Shown: positions 8,670-18,219, counted from the stretch's first letter. The stretch: 64,000 nucleotides of DNA from Photobacterium sp. TY1-4 (GCF_025398175.1 NZ_CP099735.1:930001-994000), one strand, 5' to 3'. Translations and numbers: made by a program. Notes: generated by a model not told the origin, from the sequence alone.

Positions 8670-9172
8670 CGATGCCTGCGCCTCCCAGCACCTACATCCT
8701 CAAGGCATGGGACGATGTCGGCCTGCCGGACACCGTCAGCTGGCTTCCGCAAACCCTGGGTTGGAAAATCCTCGGCCTACTCTTGCTGGCAGCACTATTG
8801 TCCTGGCTGAGCCAAACAGCCCGCCACTGGTGGCGAAACCGCTATCGCCGCGAGGCCTGTCTGGTGGTCCGTCGGCTCAAAGCCGTTGATTCCGGGTTTG
8901 AGTATCAACTCTTCGTGATCCTCAAACGGGTACTGTCTTATCTCAACCCAGCGGACAATCTCTTGTTCGGGAAAGACTTTCTGCGCAGGTTAGATGCCTA
9001 CGAGCCCAATGCCGACCATCATTTCAGCAGCCCGCTTGGCAACCGTTGGCTCGAGAGCCTGCACACCGCGCAGTACCGATTGTCACCAGACGAACAAGAA
9101 CAACTGCGTGCCCGGTGTCTCGACTGGTTAAACCGTCACCGCCCGGATCCGGCCCAAGCGGAGCAACCCTGA
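8666..9172 (+). CDS. DUF4381 membrane protein of the Bat/VWA operon
   Basis: A 168-residue protein with one transmembrane helix (about residues 30-52) followed by a basic segment and a cytoplasmic helical domain. Short hydrophobic-then-soluble proteins of this type (DUF4381) sit between the DUF58 and VWA genes in MoxR/Bat operons. The start codon overlaps the preceding stop (ATGA), and the stop overlaps the next start (TGATG), so it is translationally coupled. Molecular function is unknown; by position it is thought to belong to a membrane complex with the VWA proteins. Confidence 0.8.
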   Translation: MTMPAPPSTYILKAWDDVGLPDTVSWLPQTLGWKILGLLLLAALLSWLSQTARHWWRNRYRREACLVVRRLKAVDSGFEYQLFVILKRVLSYLNPADNLLFGKDFLRRLDAYEPNADHHFSSPLGNRWLESLHTAQYRLSPDEQEQLRARCLDWLNRHRPDPAQAEQP

Positions 9173-10206
9173 TGCTCGGCGCCAGCCTGTCGCTCACCTG
9201 CCCGCACTGGCTCTGGCTACTGCCCCTGCCGCTGCTGATCCACTGGCTGGTCCCGGCCTATCGCACACGCCGGACGGCAACGAAAGTTCCTTTCTTTCAG
9301 CTGCTGATTGATGCGCTGGGTGAGCCGCCCACCCAGGGCGCCATGCAATTACAGCCCCGCCCCTGGCAGCGGCTGATCCTGATCATCGCCTGGGGCATGA
9401 CGCTGCTTGCACTCACCAAGCCAACCCTCCTGGGAGAGCCGCAAACCCGGGAGAAGATTGGCCGGGATCTGATGGTTGTGCTGGATCTGTCCGGGTCAAT
9501 GGCCGAAACGGACTTCAGCACGCCGGAAGGCCAGCAGATCACCCGGCTGGATGCAGCCAAGCACGTACTGACCGATTTTGTTGCTGAGCGAACCGGAGAT
9601 CGGCTGGGGTTGATCCTGTTCGGTGACGCCGCCTTTGTCCAAACCCCATTCACCGCCGATCTGCAAGCCTGGCAAACCCTGCTCGACCAAACTGAGGTGG
9701 CAATGGCCGGTGAAAGTACCGCGCTGGGGGATGCGATTGGCCTGGCCATCAAGGTGTTTGAGGACACCCCTGTTGATAGCACCCTCCCCGATCCCGAACG
9801 CCAGAAGGTCGCCATCGTGCTCACCGACGGCAATGATACCGGGAGCTTCGTCGCCCCAGTGGATGCCGCCAAAGTCGCTGCCGCCAAAAGCGTGCGGATC
9901 CACGTCATCGCCATGGGCGATCCGGATACGGTCGGCGAACAAGCGATGGATATGACGATCATCAACCGCATCGCTCGGGCAACCGGCGGGCAGGCTTTTC
10001 AGGCCATGGACAGCCAGGCGCTGCAACAGGCCTATGATGCCATCAACACACTGGAGCCCCAGCTTTATGAGAGCACCACCTACCGGCCCAAAGTCTCGTT
10101 GCATCACGCGCTCATCATCGCCGTGCTGTTGATGTATCTCGTTGCCTTTTCTTTCGCGACCTACCGTCGGCTGCGCCAGGCCAACGTTGCGCCGGAGGAG
10201 CGCTGA
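9172..10206 (+). CDS. VWA-domain membrane protein (BatA-like)
   Basis: A 344-residue BatA-like protein. N-terminal hydrophobic segment (about residues 8-25) and second helix (about 60-80), then a von Willebrand factor A domain with an intact metal site: DLSGSMAETD supplies DxSxS, and the TDGNDTGSF segment supplies the later Asp. A C-terminal membrane helix (about 310-330) precedes a basic tail. The start at 9172 overlaps the previous stop codon and begins at the membrane segment, matching the family; the longer upstream frame is unrelated. Such proteins are partners of MoxR ATPases, which here are truncated. Confidence 0.85.
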   Translation: MLGASLSLTCPHWLWLLPLPLLIHWLVPAYRTRRTATKVPFFQLLIDALGEPPTQGAMQLQPRPWQRLILIIAWGMTLLALTKPTLLGEPQTREKIGRDLMVVLDLSGSMAETDFSTPEGQQITRLDAAKHVLTDFVAERTGDRLGLILFGDAAFVQTPFTADLQAWQTLLDQTEVAMAGESTALGDAIGLAIKVFEDTPVDSTLPDPERQKVAIVLTDGNDTGSFVAPVDAAKVAAAKSVRIHVIAMGDPDTVGEQAMDMTIINRIARATGGQAFQAMDSQALQQAYDAINTLEPQLYESTTYRPKVSLHHALIIAVLLMYLVAFSFATYRRLRQANVAPEER

Positions 10207-11879
10207 TGCCGGATCTCCAGAGTTTCACCCTGCTGCTGAGCCAGTTTCATTTTATCCGTCCCGGGTGGCTGCTCACATTCATCCCTTTCGGCGGGCTGCT
10301 GTACCTGCGCTGGAAACTGGAAGCCAGACCGGCGTGGACGGACATCATCCCGCCTCACCTGCGCACGGCACTCACACTGGGCGAACAGGGCTGGCGGCGG
10401 CAATTACCGCTCAAATTACTCGCCTTGATTATCGGGCTGGCCATCGTGATTTGTGCCGGCCCCACCTGGCAGCGGGAAGCCTCCCCTTTCGGTGAAGACA
10501 AAGCGGCACTGGTGATTGTGCTGGATAACTCCGACTCCATGTTAGCAACCGACCTGCCGCCCAGCCGTCTGGAACGGTCCAAACAAAAAATCCGGGATCT
10601 GCTGGCTTTAAGAGCAGGAGGTAAAACCGGATTGATTGTCTACGCCGGTAGTGCTCACATCGCCATGCCGCTGACCCAGGACAGTGCTGTCTTCAATCCA
10701 TTTCTGGCCGCGATTACCCCCGAGGTCATGCCCAAACCGGGGAAAGCCGCTGAAACCACACTTCCAGCGATCGAGACACTGCTCCAGGAACACGCCGGAG
10801 GCACCGTGCTGTTCATCTCAGACGGGATCACCCCTAAAGCCATTGACGCCTTTGCCACGTTTTTCACCGCGCACCCCTACCAACTTCTGGTTTACGGGGC
10901 CGGAAATCCCGCCGTTGTCAGCAAGAACCCGATGGATACCCGGGCCCTCAAATCTCTGGCCGCACAAACCGACGGACGTTTTGTGACCGCAACGGTGGAT
11001 CAAGACGACCTCACCACACTGAACAGCGCGATTGAACGGCATATGCAGCTCAACAGTGAATCCGCCATGCCCTGGCAAGATATGGGCTATCCGCTCGTCG
11101 CCCTACTCGCCCTCCTGATGTTACTGTGGTTCCGCAAAGGCTGGGTTGTCCAGTGGTGTTTTGTCGGGTACCTGGCCGCCATGATATTTGCGCTGCCGAC
11201 GCCGACAGTCGCAGCCGTCCAGTCGAGCGTCGAACCAGAAGCGGCACAGCAATCGGTCAGCCGTTGGAATCGGATCAGCCAGTGGTGGATGGATTTATGG
11301 CTGACACCGGATCAGCAAGGGCAACGCCTGTTCAATCAACTACAATACCTCGAAGCCGCCCGCCACTACCGGGATCCGCTCCGGAAAGGCATCGCTTATT
11401 ATTATGCCAGTGAGTTCAAACTGGCCCATACCGAGTTCCTGGAAGTGGGCTCCGACTGGGGTGATTTTTATGCCGCCAGTGCGCTGGCCAGACAACGGGA
11501 ATACCTTGCCGCCAGAACGCTCTTGCGCGAGCTGGCAGAGCGGCCCAATCTGGATCCACAACTCCGGCAAGGGGTCGCCAACAACCTGCAAGTCATTTCC
11601 ACCCTGATTGAAGATATCAACCGGATGAGCGAAAGCCAGACCGGGACACCCGATGGTCCCGACGCCAGCAAGGCGCTCGGCGATCAACCACAAACCGCCG
11701 AGGGCGCGCAGGAAACGGCCACCCAGTCATTGCTGGAACAAGAAACCCTCAACGCCGAACAAATTCTGGGCAGCACCGAGCTGGCCGACAAATGGCTTAA
11801 GCGGGTCAATGCCGATCCGAAAGTGTTCCTCAGCTCTAAATTTATGATTCAGCTTCGCGAGCAGGAGAAATCGCCATGA
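10206..11879 (+). CDS. VWA domain plus TPR membrane protein (BatB/BatC-like fusion)
   Basis: A 557-residue protein joining a BatB-like VWA domain and a TPR-like region. Two N-terminal membrane segments flank residues 15-90. The VWA domain (about 95-280) has the metal motif DNSDSMLATD. Two further hydrophobic helices lie near 290-335. After that comes an alpha-helical repeat region (about 380-470: LFNQLQYLEAARHY, FKLAHTEFLEVG, ASALARQREYLAARTLLRE) and an acidic, Gln/Glu-rich tail. The gene overlaps both neighbours by one to four bases, so the operon is tightly coupled. Confidence 0.85.
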   Translation: MPDLQSFTLLLSQFHFIRPGWLLTFIPFGGLLYLRWKLEARPAWTDIIPPHLRTALTLGEQGWRRQLPLKLLALIIGLAIVICAGPTWQREASPFGEDKAALVIVLDNSDSMLATDLPPSRLERSKQKIRDLLALRAGGKTGLIVYAGSAHIAMPLTQDSAVFNPFLAAITPEVMPKPGKAAETTLPAIETLLQEHAGGTVLFISDGITPKAIDAFATFFTAHPYQLLVYGAGNPAVVSKNPMDTRALKSLAAQTDGRFVTATVDQDDLTTLNSAIERHMQLNSESAMPWQDMGYPLVALLALLMLLWFRKGWVVQWCFVGYLAAMIFALPTPTVAAVQSSVEPEAAQQSVSRWNRISQWWMDLWLTPDQQGQRLFNQLQYLEAARHYRDPLRKGIAYYYASEFKLAHTEFLEVGSDWGDFYAASALARQREYLAARTLLRELAERPNLDPQLRQGVANNLQVISTLIEDINRMSESQTGTPDGPDASKALGDQPQTAEGAQETATQSLLEQETLNAEQILGSTELADKWLKRVNADPKVFLSSKFMIQLREQEKSP

Positions 11880-13150
11880 CGCCCACCATCCGGTGCTGTT
11901 TCTTCTCCTGTATCTGGCTGAGCTGCGCGATTTTCGGCCCTGTCGGCTCGGCAGCACCGCCCCCCGAAGCCAGCGCCGAACAGCCGGTTGAGATCCGGGC
12001 CTGGATTGGCTCGCCGGATGCGGCCAGAACCACACCCTATGCGGTCCATGAACAGGTGATTTTTTATGTCGACATCGCCACCCCGCGCTGGTTCTCCGGG
12101 GGGACGAACATCGGCACCATTGACGTACCGGATCTGATTGCCAAGCAACGCAATTCACTGGCAACCAACTATACGGAGCGCCGCGGGAATGAAACCTGGT
12201 CAAGACAGCGTTGGGAAATCACGCTGTATCCGCAAGCATCGGGACAATTTACGATCCCACCCATCCCGGTCCATGTCCAGGTTGCCAACGGGCAAGGCCA
12301 GACCATGCACGGGACGCTATCAACCCCGGCGCGCTCGTTTGAAGCCAGTATTCCCAGCGGTAAACTCAAAGCCGGTGAACCCTGGTTTACCGCCACCCGC
12401 GTCTCGCTGACGCAGCAATGGCAACCCTCTTCCGAGACACTCCAGGTCGGAGACGCCATCACTCGGACCGTTCACCTGGAAGCGGATAACACCTTGTCCA
12501 TCCTGATCCCACCACTCCTCGACACCGGGGCAGCGTCGCAGTACCAGGCATATCCGCAGCCCAGTGCCTTAGCCGATGCCAGTACCCGGGGCAATTATGT
12601 CTCCACCCGAACCGACGAAGTGGTATATATCCTCCAGACCGGTGGCGACATCCGGTTTCCAGCCCACACCCTCAAATGGTGGAACAGCCAAACCCAACAA
12701 TTGGAAGTGCTGTCTGTCGCGGGACAAACTTACTCAGTCCACCACACCCCGGCCTCATTTGTGCGCGCCTATGCCCGCCCTCTCGGGTGGGGTCTGGCCG
12801 GGCTGGCCGGATTGGCCGGATTGGCAGGCCTCTATGTGGGCTTCAAGCGCTTTGCCCATCACCGAAAGATGCCATTATTCATTCAACTGCTGCGAACGGT
12901 CGTCCAGGGAGATTTCGCCAAGGCCCGATTACTGACATATATTCAATTGAAGCGGTGCGCTCAAATCGACGCCTTCTCAAAACGTCAAACTTTACAGAGC
13001 TATGGCGAACAGTTACCCGAGGCACGCAGCCTGGCTTCATTTATCACCATCTGGCGGGGCATTCAACAACAAAAGGCGGGCCGGCCAGACTGGCGCAAAC
13101 CGCTCCAGCTCGAACAAACCCTGAAAGATAAGATCAATCGGGGCGCTTAG
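11876..13150 (+). CDS. BatD-like protein
   Basis: A 424-residue BatD-family (oxygen tolerance family) protein. It has a signal peptide (about residues 1-26), tandem beta-rich periplasmic domains (about 35-300) with typical strands such as RQRWEITLYPQASGQFTIPP, and a C-terminal membrane helix (about 305-325) followed by a cytoplasmic helical tail. The start overlaps the preceding stop by ATGA. The membrane helix is encoded by a 9-bp tandem repeat. The name comes from Bacteroides aerotolerance genes; the biochemical role is not known. Confidence 0.82.
   Translation: MTPTIRCCFFSCIWLSCAIFGPVGSAAPPPEASAEQPVEIRAWIGSPDAARTTPYAVHEQVIFYVDIATPRWFSGGTNIGTIDVPDLIAKQRNSLATNYTERRGNETWSRQRWEITLYPQASGQFTIPPIPVHVQVANGQGQTMHGTLSTPARSFEASIPSGKLKAGEPWFTATRVSLTQQWQPSSETLQVGDAITRTVHLEADNTLSILIPPLLDTGAASQYQAYPQPSALADASTRGNYVSTRTDEVVYILQTGGDIRFPAHTLKWWNSQTQQLEVLSVAGQTYSVHHTPASFVRAYARPLGWGLAGLAGLAGLAGLYVGFKRFAHHRKMPLFIQLLRTVVQGDFAKARLLTYIQLKRCAQIDAFSKRQTLQSYGEQLPEARSLASFITIWRGIQQQKAGRPDWRKPLQLEQTLKDKINRGA
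12794..12829. repeat. 9-bp in-frame tandem repeat in the batD-like membrane helix
   Basis: Four consecutive units near CTGGCCGGA encode LAG three times plus a variant, forming the sequence GLAGLAGLAGLAGL of the transmembrane helix. Slippage here would lengthen or shorten the helix by three residues without breaking the frame. Confidence 0.8.
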
Positions 13151-13164
13151 ACCAAGGAGGTCAT

Positions 13165-15438
13165 GTGACAGCCGTTTTCCTCAAAGCGATCCTGATCGCA
13201 CTCACTGTAATAACCGGCATAACGACTGCATTCAGGGCCGACGCCAGCGATCCTGCCGCCCTCTGCGGCAAATGCCATCAGCAGCAAGTTGAGGCTTGGC
13301 AACAGTCACACCATTTTCACGCCATGGCACCAGCAGGACCCAAGTCGATCCTGGCAGCATTTACAAATGAACAGATCACCTATCTCGGGCGACCCGCCCG
13401 CTTTTTTCGCCAGGACGATCAGTATCAGGTGACGTTTATTGATGAGCACCAGCGCCAGCACACGCTGTCTGTCGTCTATACCTTCGGTTATCGTCCGCTC
13501 CAGCAGTACCTGTTCCGGGCAGAGAGCGGGAAGTTACAATTGATCCCCTTTGCCTGGGATAGCCGGAGCAAAGCCGAAGGCGGCCAGCGCTGGTTTGTGC
13601 TGCACCCGGAGCAATCGGAATCAGACAGCTTCCATTGGACGCAAATGGGTCAGAACTGGAACCAGATGTGCGCGGACTGCCACACCACAAATTTGAAGAA
13701 GAACCTTCATCCTCAATCGAACACGTATCAATCCACGTATGCATCCGTCAATGTCAGCTGTGATGCCTGCCATGGCGCTCCCGCCCAGCACCTGGCCTGG
13801 GCTCAAGGGGATCAAAGTATCAAACATCGAGGCTTCGACACCGCCATTAAAACCAAGACACCCGGCTTTCACCCGGATGAAAGCGGCGCGCTGGTGCCCG
13901 TCTCTCCGCTACAAGCATCCCGGCAAATCGAAACCTGTGCCACTTGTCATGCCAGACGAGCGCAGCTCAGGGATCGCCAAGCGCCTGATGACTTGTTCAA
14001 CGCCTTTCAACCCAGTCTGATTACCAACGGGCTATATTTTCCCGACGGCCAGATTCAGGATGAGGTCTATGTCTGGGGATCGTTTGTCCAGAGCAAGATG
14101 TATCAGGCCGGCGTCACGTGCACCAACTGCCACAACCCTCATTCCGGCCAGTTGCAACAGTCCGGCAATCAAACCTGTACCCAGTGCCATACTTCAGCGG
14201 CTTATGATAGTGAACAGCACCATCACCACCAGACATTCGGTGCGGGCAATCAATGCGTCGACTGCCACATGCCGGCAACCACTTACATGCAGGTGGATTC
14301 GCGGCGGGATCACAGCTTCCGGGTGCCTCGACCTGATTTAAGCCAGGCTATCGGCACGCCCAATGCCTGCAATGGCTGCCATCAGGAACAATCCGCCCAG
14401 TGGGCGAAAGTTCAGTTGCGCCAGTGGTATCCGGACAGTCAGCACCGAGAGCAACAGCATTTTGCCACCGTTTTTCACGCCGCCGATCAGGGGCTGCTCA
14501 ACAGCCACACCGAGCTGTCCAAGATCGCCCAGAGCAGCCGTTACCCAGATATCATCCGGGCATCCGCACTCAGCCGAATGGCATCAATTCCCCCGGATCG
14601 CAATGCCATGATTGCCATTGCCCGGGCCGTAAAAGATAACGAGCCGCTCAAGCGCATGGGGGCAATTACAGCCGCCGAAAGCTTTCCGTTGCAGCAGCGA
14701 TGGCAGCTCCTTCAACCGCTACTCGACGATCCACGATTGAGCATCCGGACCGAGGCGGCCCGAGCGCTGGCCCCAGTGCTGTTACCGGGAGCACCCTCGC
14801 TATCGGCTCCGGAATCCAAGCAACTGACTCGCGTGCTGAACGAATACAAAAGCGCACAACTGTATCAGGCGGATCGGGGCTACGCCCACACAGCGCTCGG
14901 CAACCTCGCGCTGAGCCTGCAGGAGATCGACGAAGCCATCAACCACTACAACAAAGCCATAGCCGTTGAACCGATCTTCGTGCCCGCCTATGTGAATCTG
15001 GCCGATGTTTTCCGGCTCAAACAGGATGAAACACAAGCCCGGGATGTGCTCACCCAAGGCCTGGCGATTGCCCCAAACGCTGCTGTACTCAACTACGCCA
15101 TGGCCATGAGTCTGGTTCGCAGCCAGAACAAGCCTAAAGCCGCGACGTATTTGCAAAAAGCGGCGGAGGCTGAGCCGCAAAGCCTGCGCTATCACTACAC
15201 CTATTCGCTGTTGCTCAAAGATCTCGGCCAGCCCAAGCAGGCCATTGAGGCGCTGGAGCGCGCGTATCACCTCTCGCCGAAAAACCCGGATTTAGTGTAC
15301 GGCCTGTCGCAGTCCTATGCTGAACTCAACAACTACCAGGCCGCCTTGTTTTATGCCGCGCAGCTCAGCCAACTCCTGCCGGACAATCCCCAGGTTGAGC
15401 GCTACATTGAGCAGCTTCAAGCCCGGTCTAAGCGCTAG
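13165..15438 (+). CDS. octaheme c-type cytochrome with C-terminal HEAT/TPR region
   Basis: A 757-residue exported protein. After a signal sequence (about residues 1-27) come eight CxxCH haem-binding motifs with first Cys near residues 34, 169, 199, 258, 319, 338, 364 and 402, plus many His that may serve as distal ligands (for example DHSFRVPRPD after haem 7). Residues about 440-545 are HEAT-like helical repeats and about 555-755 are TPRs with the pattern ALGNLALSLQEIDEAINHYNKA. The GTG start at 13165 follows a strong AAGGAGG; an ATG two bases earlier is out of frame and hits a stop at once. It closes the Bat/VWA operon, 14 bases after batD. The architecture suggests a periplasmic redox protein with a protein-docking tail; substrate is unknown. 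Confidence 0.88.
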   Translation: MTAVFLKAILIALTVITGITTAFRADASDPAALCGKCHQQQVEAWQQSHHFHAMAPAGPKSILAAFTNEQITYLGRPARFFRQDDQYQVTFIDEHQRQHTLSVVYTFGYRPLQQYLFRAESGKLQLIPFAWDSRSKAEGGQRWFVLHPEQSESDSFHWTQMGQNWNQMCADCHTTNLKKNLHPQSNTYQSTYASVNVSCDACHGAPAQHLAWAQGDQSIKHRGFDTAIKTKTPGFHPDESGALVPVSPLQASRQIETCATCHARRAQLRDRQAPDDLFNAFQPSLITNGLYFPDGQIQDEVYVWGSFVQSKMYQAGVTCTNCHNPHSGQLQQSGNQTCTQCHTSAAYDSEQHHHHQTFGAGNQCVDCHMPATTYMQVDSRRDHSFRVPRPDLSQAIGTPNACNGCHQEQSAQWAKVQLRQWYPDSQHREQQHFATVFHAADQGLLNSHTELSKIAQSSRYPDIIRASALSRMASIPPDRNAMIAIARAVKDNEPLKRMGAITAAESFPLQQRWQLLQPLLDDPRLSIRTEAARALAPVLLPGAPSLSAPESKQLTRVLNEYKSAQLYQADRGYAHTALGNLALSLQEIDEAINHYNKAIAVEPIFVPAYVNLADVFRLKQDETQARDVLTQGLAIAPNAAVLNYAMAMSLVRSQNKPKAATYLQKAAEAEPQSLRYHYTYSLLLKDLGQPKQAIEALERAYHLSPKNPDLVYGLSQSYAELNNYQAALFYAAQLSQLLPDNPQVERYIEQLQARSKR

Positions 15439-15661
15439 AGCATCCTGTCGCTCGCGCATGGGCGCTGACTGGTTTCAGCGCCTTACTCAGCCAATCCAGC
15501 GTATCACTCGGAACCCACTGCTGAGTCCATATATGGGACCAATATCACATATAAACTTCAACCCGTTCTTCTTCTCCGAACAACCAGTTGTACATTTTTA
15601 CAGCGGCAACTATTGATATAAAGGCAGGAAATAAAATACACAATAAAGGGGAAGGGAGATC

Positions 15662-16156
15662 ATGAAATCATATTTAATCACCCCGGGACTGGCCATATTG
15701 GTGCTCGCGGGTTGTCAGTCCACCGCGACACCTACCGTCAATACCAGCTCTGCCGTATCCGTTTGCGATATCGGCGATGATTATAAAGATATGCGCAGTA
15801 ACTGGGCATCGTATGAGCAATCCATTCAAGATTGCGGCGGGGCGAAGAACGTTGAACAGGCGATGATCCAGAACCATACCTTCGCCCGGAAAAACAATAA
15901 GGGCCAGGTGGTGTATTACCGGTTTGATCCGGCCGGGCAAGGAGTATACGTCGGCAAAAGCGGCGAGGAAAGAATTTCCTGGACCATAGATAACGATAAG
16001 TACCTCAATATCTCCATGCCCAATAGCTGGAAAGTTACCTGGGTCCTCACCGACACCCAGGAGAATACCTGGGGCGTCAAAGTCTATGAACGCAACCCGT
16101 CCGAGCAATACCTCTGGAGTGCGGCTTATACGGTTTCCCCGAACAGCCAGGAGTGA
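15662..16156 (+). CDS. small putative lipoprotein of unknown function
   Basis: A 164-residue protein with a lipoprotein signal ending in the lipobox LVLAGC, so probably lipid-anchored in the envelope. The mature part starts with a Ser/Thr-rich linker, then a compact beta-rich domain with two further Cys (VCDIGDD and IQDCGGAK) that could pair. No family is recognised. A good purine-rich site (GGGGAAGGGAGAT) lies just before the ATG. The gene stands alone, 220 bases after the cytochrome gene; that gap holds no other gene. Confidence 0.7.
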   Translation: MKSYLITPGLAILVLAGCQSTATPTVNTSSAVSVCDIGDDYKDMRSNWASYEQSIQDCGGAKNVEQAMIQNHTFARKNNKGQVVYYRFDPAGQGVYVGKSGEERISWTIDNDKYLNISMPNSWKVTWVLTDTQENTWGVKVYERNPSEQYLWSAAYTVSPNSQE

Positions 16157-16167
16157 CATCGCCCATG

Positions 16168-16195
16168 ATTCCGTGTCACGCCGGTGGCACGGAAT
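16168..16195. terminator. hairpin after the lipoprotein gene
   Basis: ATTCCGTG pairs with CACGGAAT and the stem continues inward with one G-U pair (GTGTCAC/GTGGCAC). There is no T-run, so it is a weak or factor-assisted terminator candidate. Confidence 0.45.
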
Positions 16196-16289
16196 ACTGA
16201 TCACCGGATATCACGCTAAAGCAGGACACTCTCTTTTTCTCTGCATACACTGATGAAATGTCCCCATGAGCAAACGCCGGAGATATTTC

Positions 16290-17204
16290 ATGAGCAATGC
16301 ATCCCTGACCACCGAACTGCCCTGCGAGCAACTTCCCTGTGGGGAGAGCGTCAGCCAACTGATCTTCCCCAAAGATAAAGATATCGGTGGGTTTATGGTC
16401 CGGCGTGCCTTGCCCAGCGTCCATCTCAAGAAAGTCGGCCCTTGGGTGTTCTTCGATCACATGGGTCCGGCGCAATTCGATACCGAGCACAGCTTGAACG
16501 TCAGGCCGCACCCGCACATTGGGATTGCCACGGTAACTTACCTGTTCGAAGGCGAAATTTTGCACCGGGATTCGCTGGGCACCGAACAAGCCATCCAGCC
16601 CGGCGATATCAATTTGATGGTTGCCGGAAAAGGCATTGTGCATTCCGAGCGTGAGCGGCCGGAAATGACCCGCCGGCCCAGAACCGTGCATGCCCTGCAG
16701 CTCTGGCTCGCACTACCGGCGGCGATGGAAGATATCGAACCGGCCTTCTATCACTATCCGAAAACCACGATACCCCGCCTGACCCGGGACGGCGTCACGA
16801 TACGAGTGATGATGGGAGAAGCTTTTGGAGTGCAGTCGCCGGTGAAATGTTTCTACGACACCCTGTACCTGGAAGCCGATATTCCGGCCGGACATATCTT
16901 CCCGCTTCCCGTCGCTGAAGAAAAAGCGCTCTATGTCGTTGAGGGGAATATCACCGTCGGGAATGAGGCAATCCCGGAGCATGCATTTGCCGTGTTGCCG
17001 GGCGCCTCCCAATGTCCGGTGCAGGCCGTCACCGACGCCCGGATCGCACTAGTCGGCGGCGCCGCGATTTCCCGTCGCTTCATCGAATGGAATTTTGTCT
17101 CCAGCCAGAAAGAGAAAATAGAGCAGGCCAAGCGGGACTGGCAGGCCCGGCGCTATCCGGTTGTCCCCGGCGACGAAGAAGAATTCATTCCGCTTCCCGG
17201 TTAA
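16290..17204 (+). CDS. pirin-family protein
   Basis: A 304-residue bicupin. The N-terminal cupin has the metal-ligand pattern of pirins: RPHPHIGIATVTYLFEGEILHRDSLG and later GIVHSERE, giving two His of HxH, a third His and a Glu. The C-terminal cupin is the pirin C domain (YDTLYLEADIPAG). Bacterial pirins include quercetinases and redox regulators; which applies here cannot be told. The start at 16290 has GGAGA eight bases upstream; the ATG at 16266 has none. It is convergent with the LysR gene. Confidence 0.88.
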   Translation: MSNASLTTELPCEQLPCGESVSQLIFPKDKDIGGFMVRRALPSVHLKKVGPWVFFDHMGPAQFDTEHSLNVRPHPHIGIATVTYLFEGEILHRDSLGTEQAIQPGDINLMVAGKGIVHSERERPEMTRRPRTVHALQLWLALPAAMEDIEPAFYHYPKTTIPRLTRDGVTIRVMMGEAFGVQSPVKCFYDTLYLEADIPAGHIFPLPVAEEKALYVVEGNITVGNEAIPEHAFAVLPGASQCPVQAVTDARIALVGGAAISRRFIEWNFVSSQKEKIEQAKRDWQARRYPVVPGDEEEFIPLPG

Positions 17205-17265
17205 GCGATTCTCCCAATATGATGAACCTGCGGCGAGGGTTATACGCCCTCTCCGCCCGGATTGA

Positions 17266-18219
17266 CTACCCTTTGATTTCGGCCGGGCTTGATAAATGAA
17301 CCTCACATAATGCTTGATATACCAGCCAGTCGCGAAACCGCGCTGCAGCCGAGCTTTCATCCAGATCATCCGGACACACCACATGATAGGCTAGGTGAGG
17401 CGCAACCCTGAGGTGAACCTCCTCGAACAACCTGACAAGCCTGCCCTGCGCCAGCTCCCGCTCAATCATCACCGGCTCTGCCAGCCCCACCACACTGCCC
17501 TCGATTGCCGCCTGAACGACATGGCTCAAATCGGAAAATCCTACCGCTCGGCTATCATCGAAGTCATCAACCCCGGCAGCAGCCATCCACATCGACCAAT
17601 TCGGCCATGGCTTTCCTTGTGTGGTGCAATCGACATAGCTCAGGGTGTAACGCTGCAAATCTTCGGGAGCACAAAGGTCTGGGTGGTGGTTGAGCCATTC
17701 AGGGCTACACACCGGCACGACCTCGGTCTCGAACAGCTTTAGCGCATGCGTGCCCGGATATTGCCCGTCGCCAAATCGGATCGCGACGTCAATATCGTCA
17801 CGTTCGAAATCCCGTATCTCATCCGTAATATCAAAGGCAAGCTCAAGCTCAGGATGCACAGCCTTCAACGCCCCGAGTCTGGGAAACAGCCAATTGGTGG
17901 CAAATCTCGCCCCCAAAGAGATACGAAGCTGATCTGTGGTCCGGGAAGCCTGACGCGCCTGACCAAGCGCCCGCTGCAAACCATCGAGAGACGCTGTCAC
18001 CGAACGGAGCATAATCTCCCCCGCAGGCGTTAAAGCAATCGTGCGGCTGGTTCGGTGAAACAGTTTCAGTGCCAGTTGCGTTTCAATTTCCTTGATTTGA
18101 TAACTGACAGCCGCAGGCGTCAGGCCCACTTCATCCGCCGCTTTGGTGAAATTCAAATGGCGGCCAGCCGCTTCAAAGGTCCTCAAGGCGCGGGTGGCAG
18201 GCAGGTTTTTATAAGTCAT
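17266..18219 (-). CDS. LysR-family transcriptional regulator (GcvA-like)
   Basis: A 317-residue LysR regulator. The N-terminal winged HTH (about residues 1-65) reads LRTFEAAGRHLNFTKAADEVGLTPAAVSYQIKEIE, the GcvA/AmpR-like subgroup signature. The substrate-binding domain (about 95-305) has the typical IDVAIRFGDGQYPG segment. It diverges from the class IV aminotransferase gene with 132 bases between the starts, so that gene is its most likely target. The effector is unknown. Confidence 0.85.
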   Translation of the reverse strand: MTYKNLPATRALRTFEAAGRHLNFTKAADEVGLTPAAVSYQIKEIETQLALKLFHRTSRTIALTPAGEIMLRSVTASLDGLQRALGQARQASRTTDQLRISLGARFATNWLFPRLGALKAVHPELELAFDITDEIRDFERDDIDVAIRFGDGQYPGTHALKLFETEVVPVCSPEWLNHHPDLCAPEDLQRYTLSYVDCTTQGKPWPNWSMWMAAAGVDDFDDSRAVGFSDLSHVVQAAIEGSVVGLAEPVMIERELAQGRLVRLFEEVHLRVAPHLAYHVVCPDDLDESSAAARFRDWLVYQALCEVHLSSPAEIKG

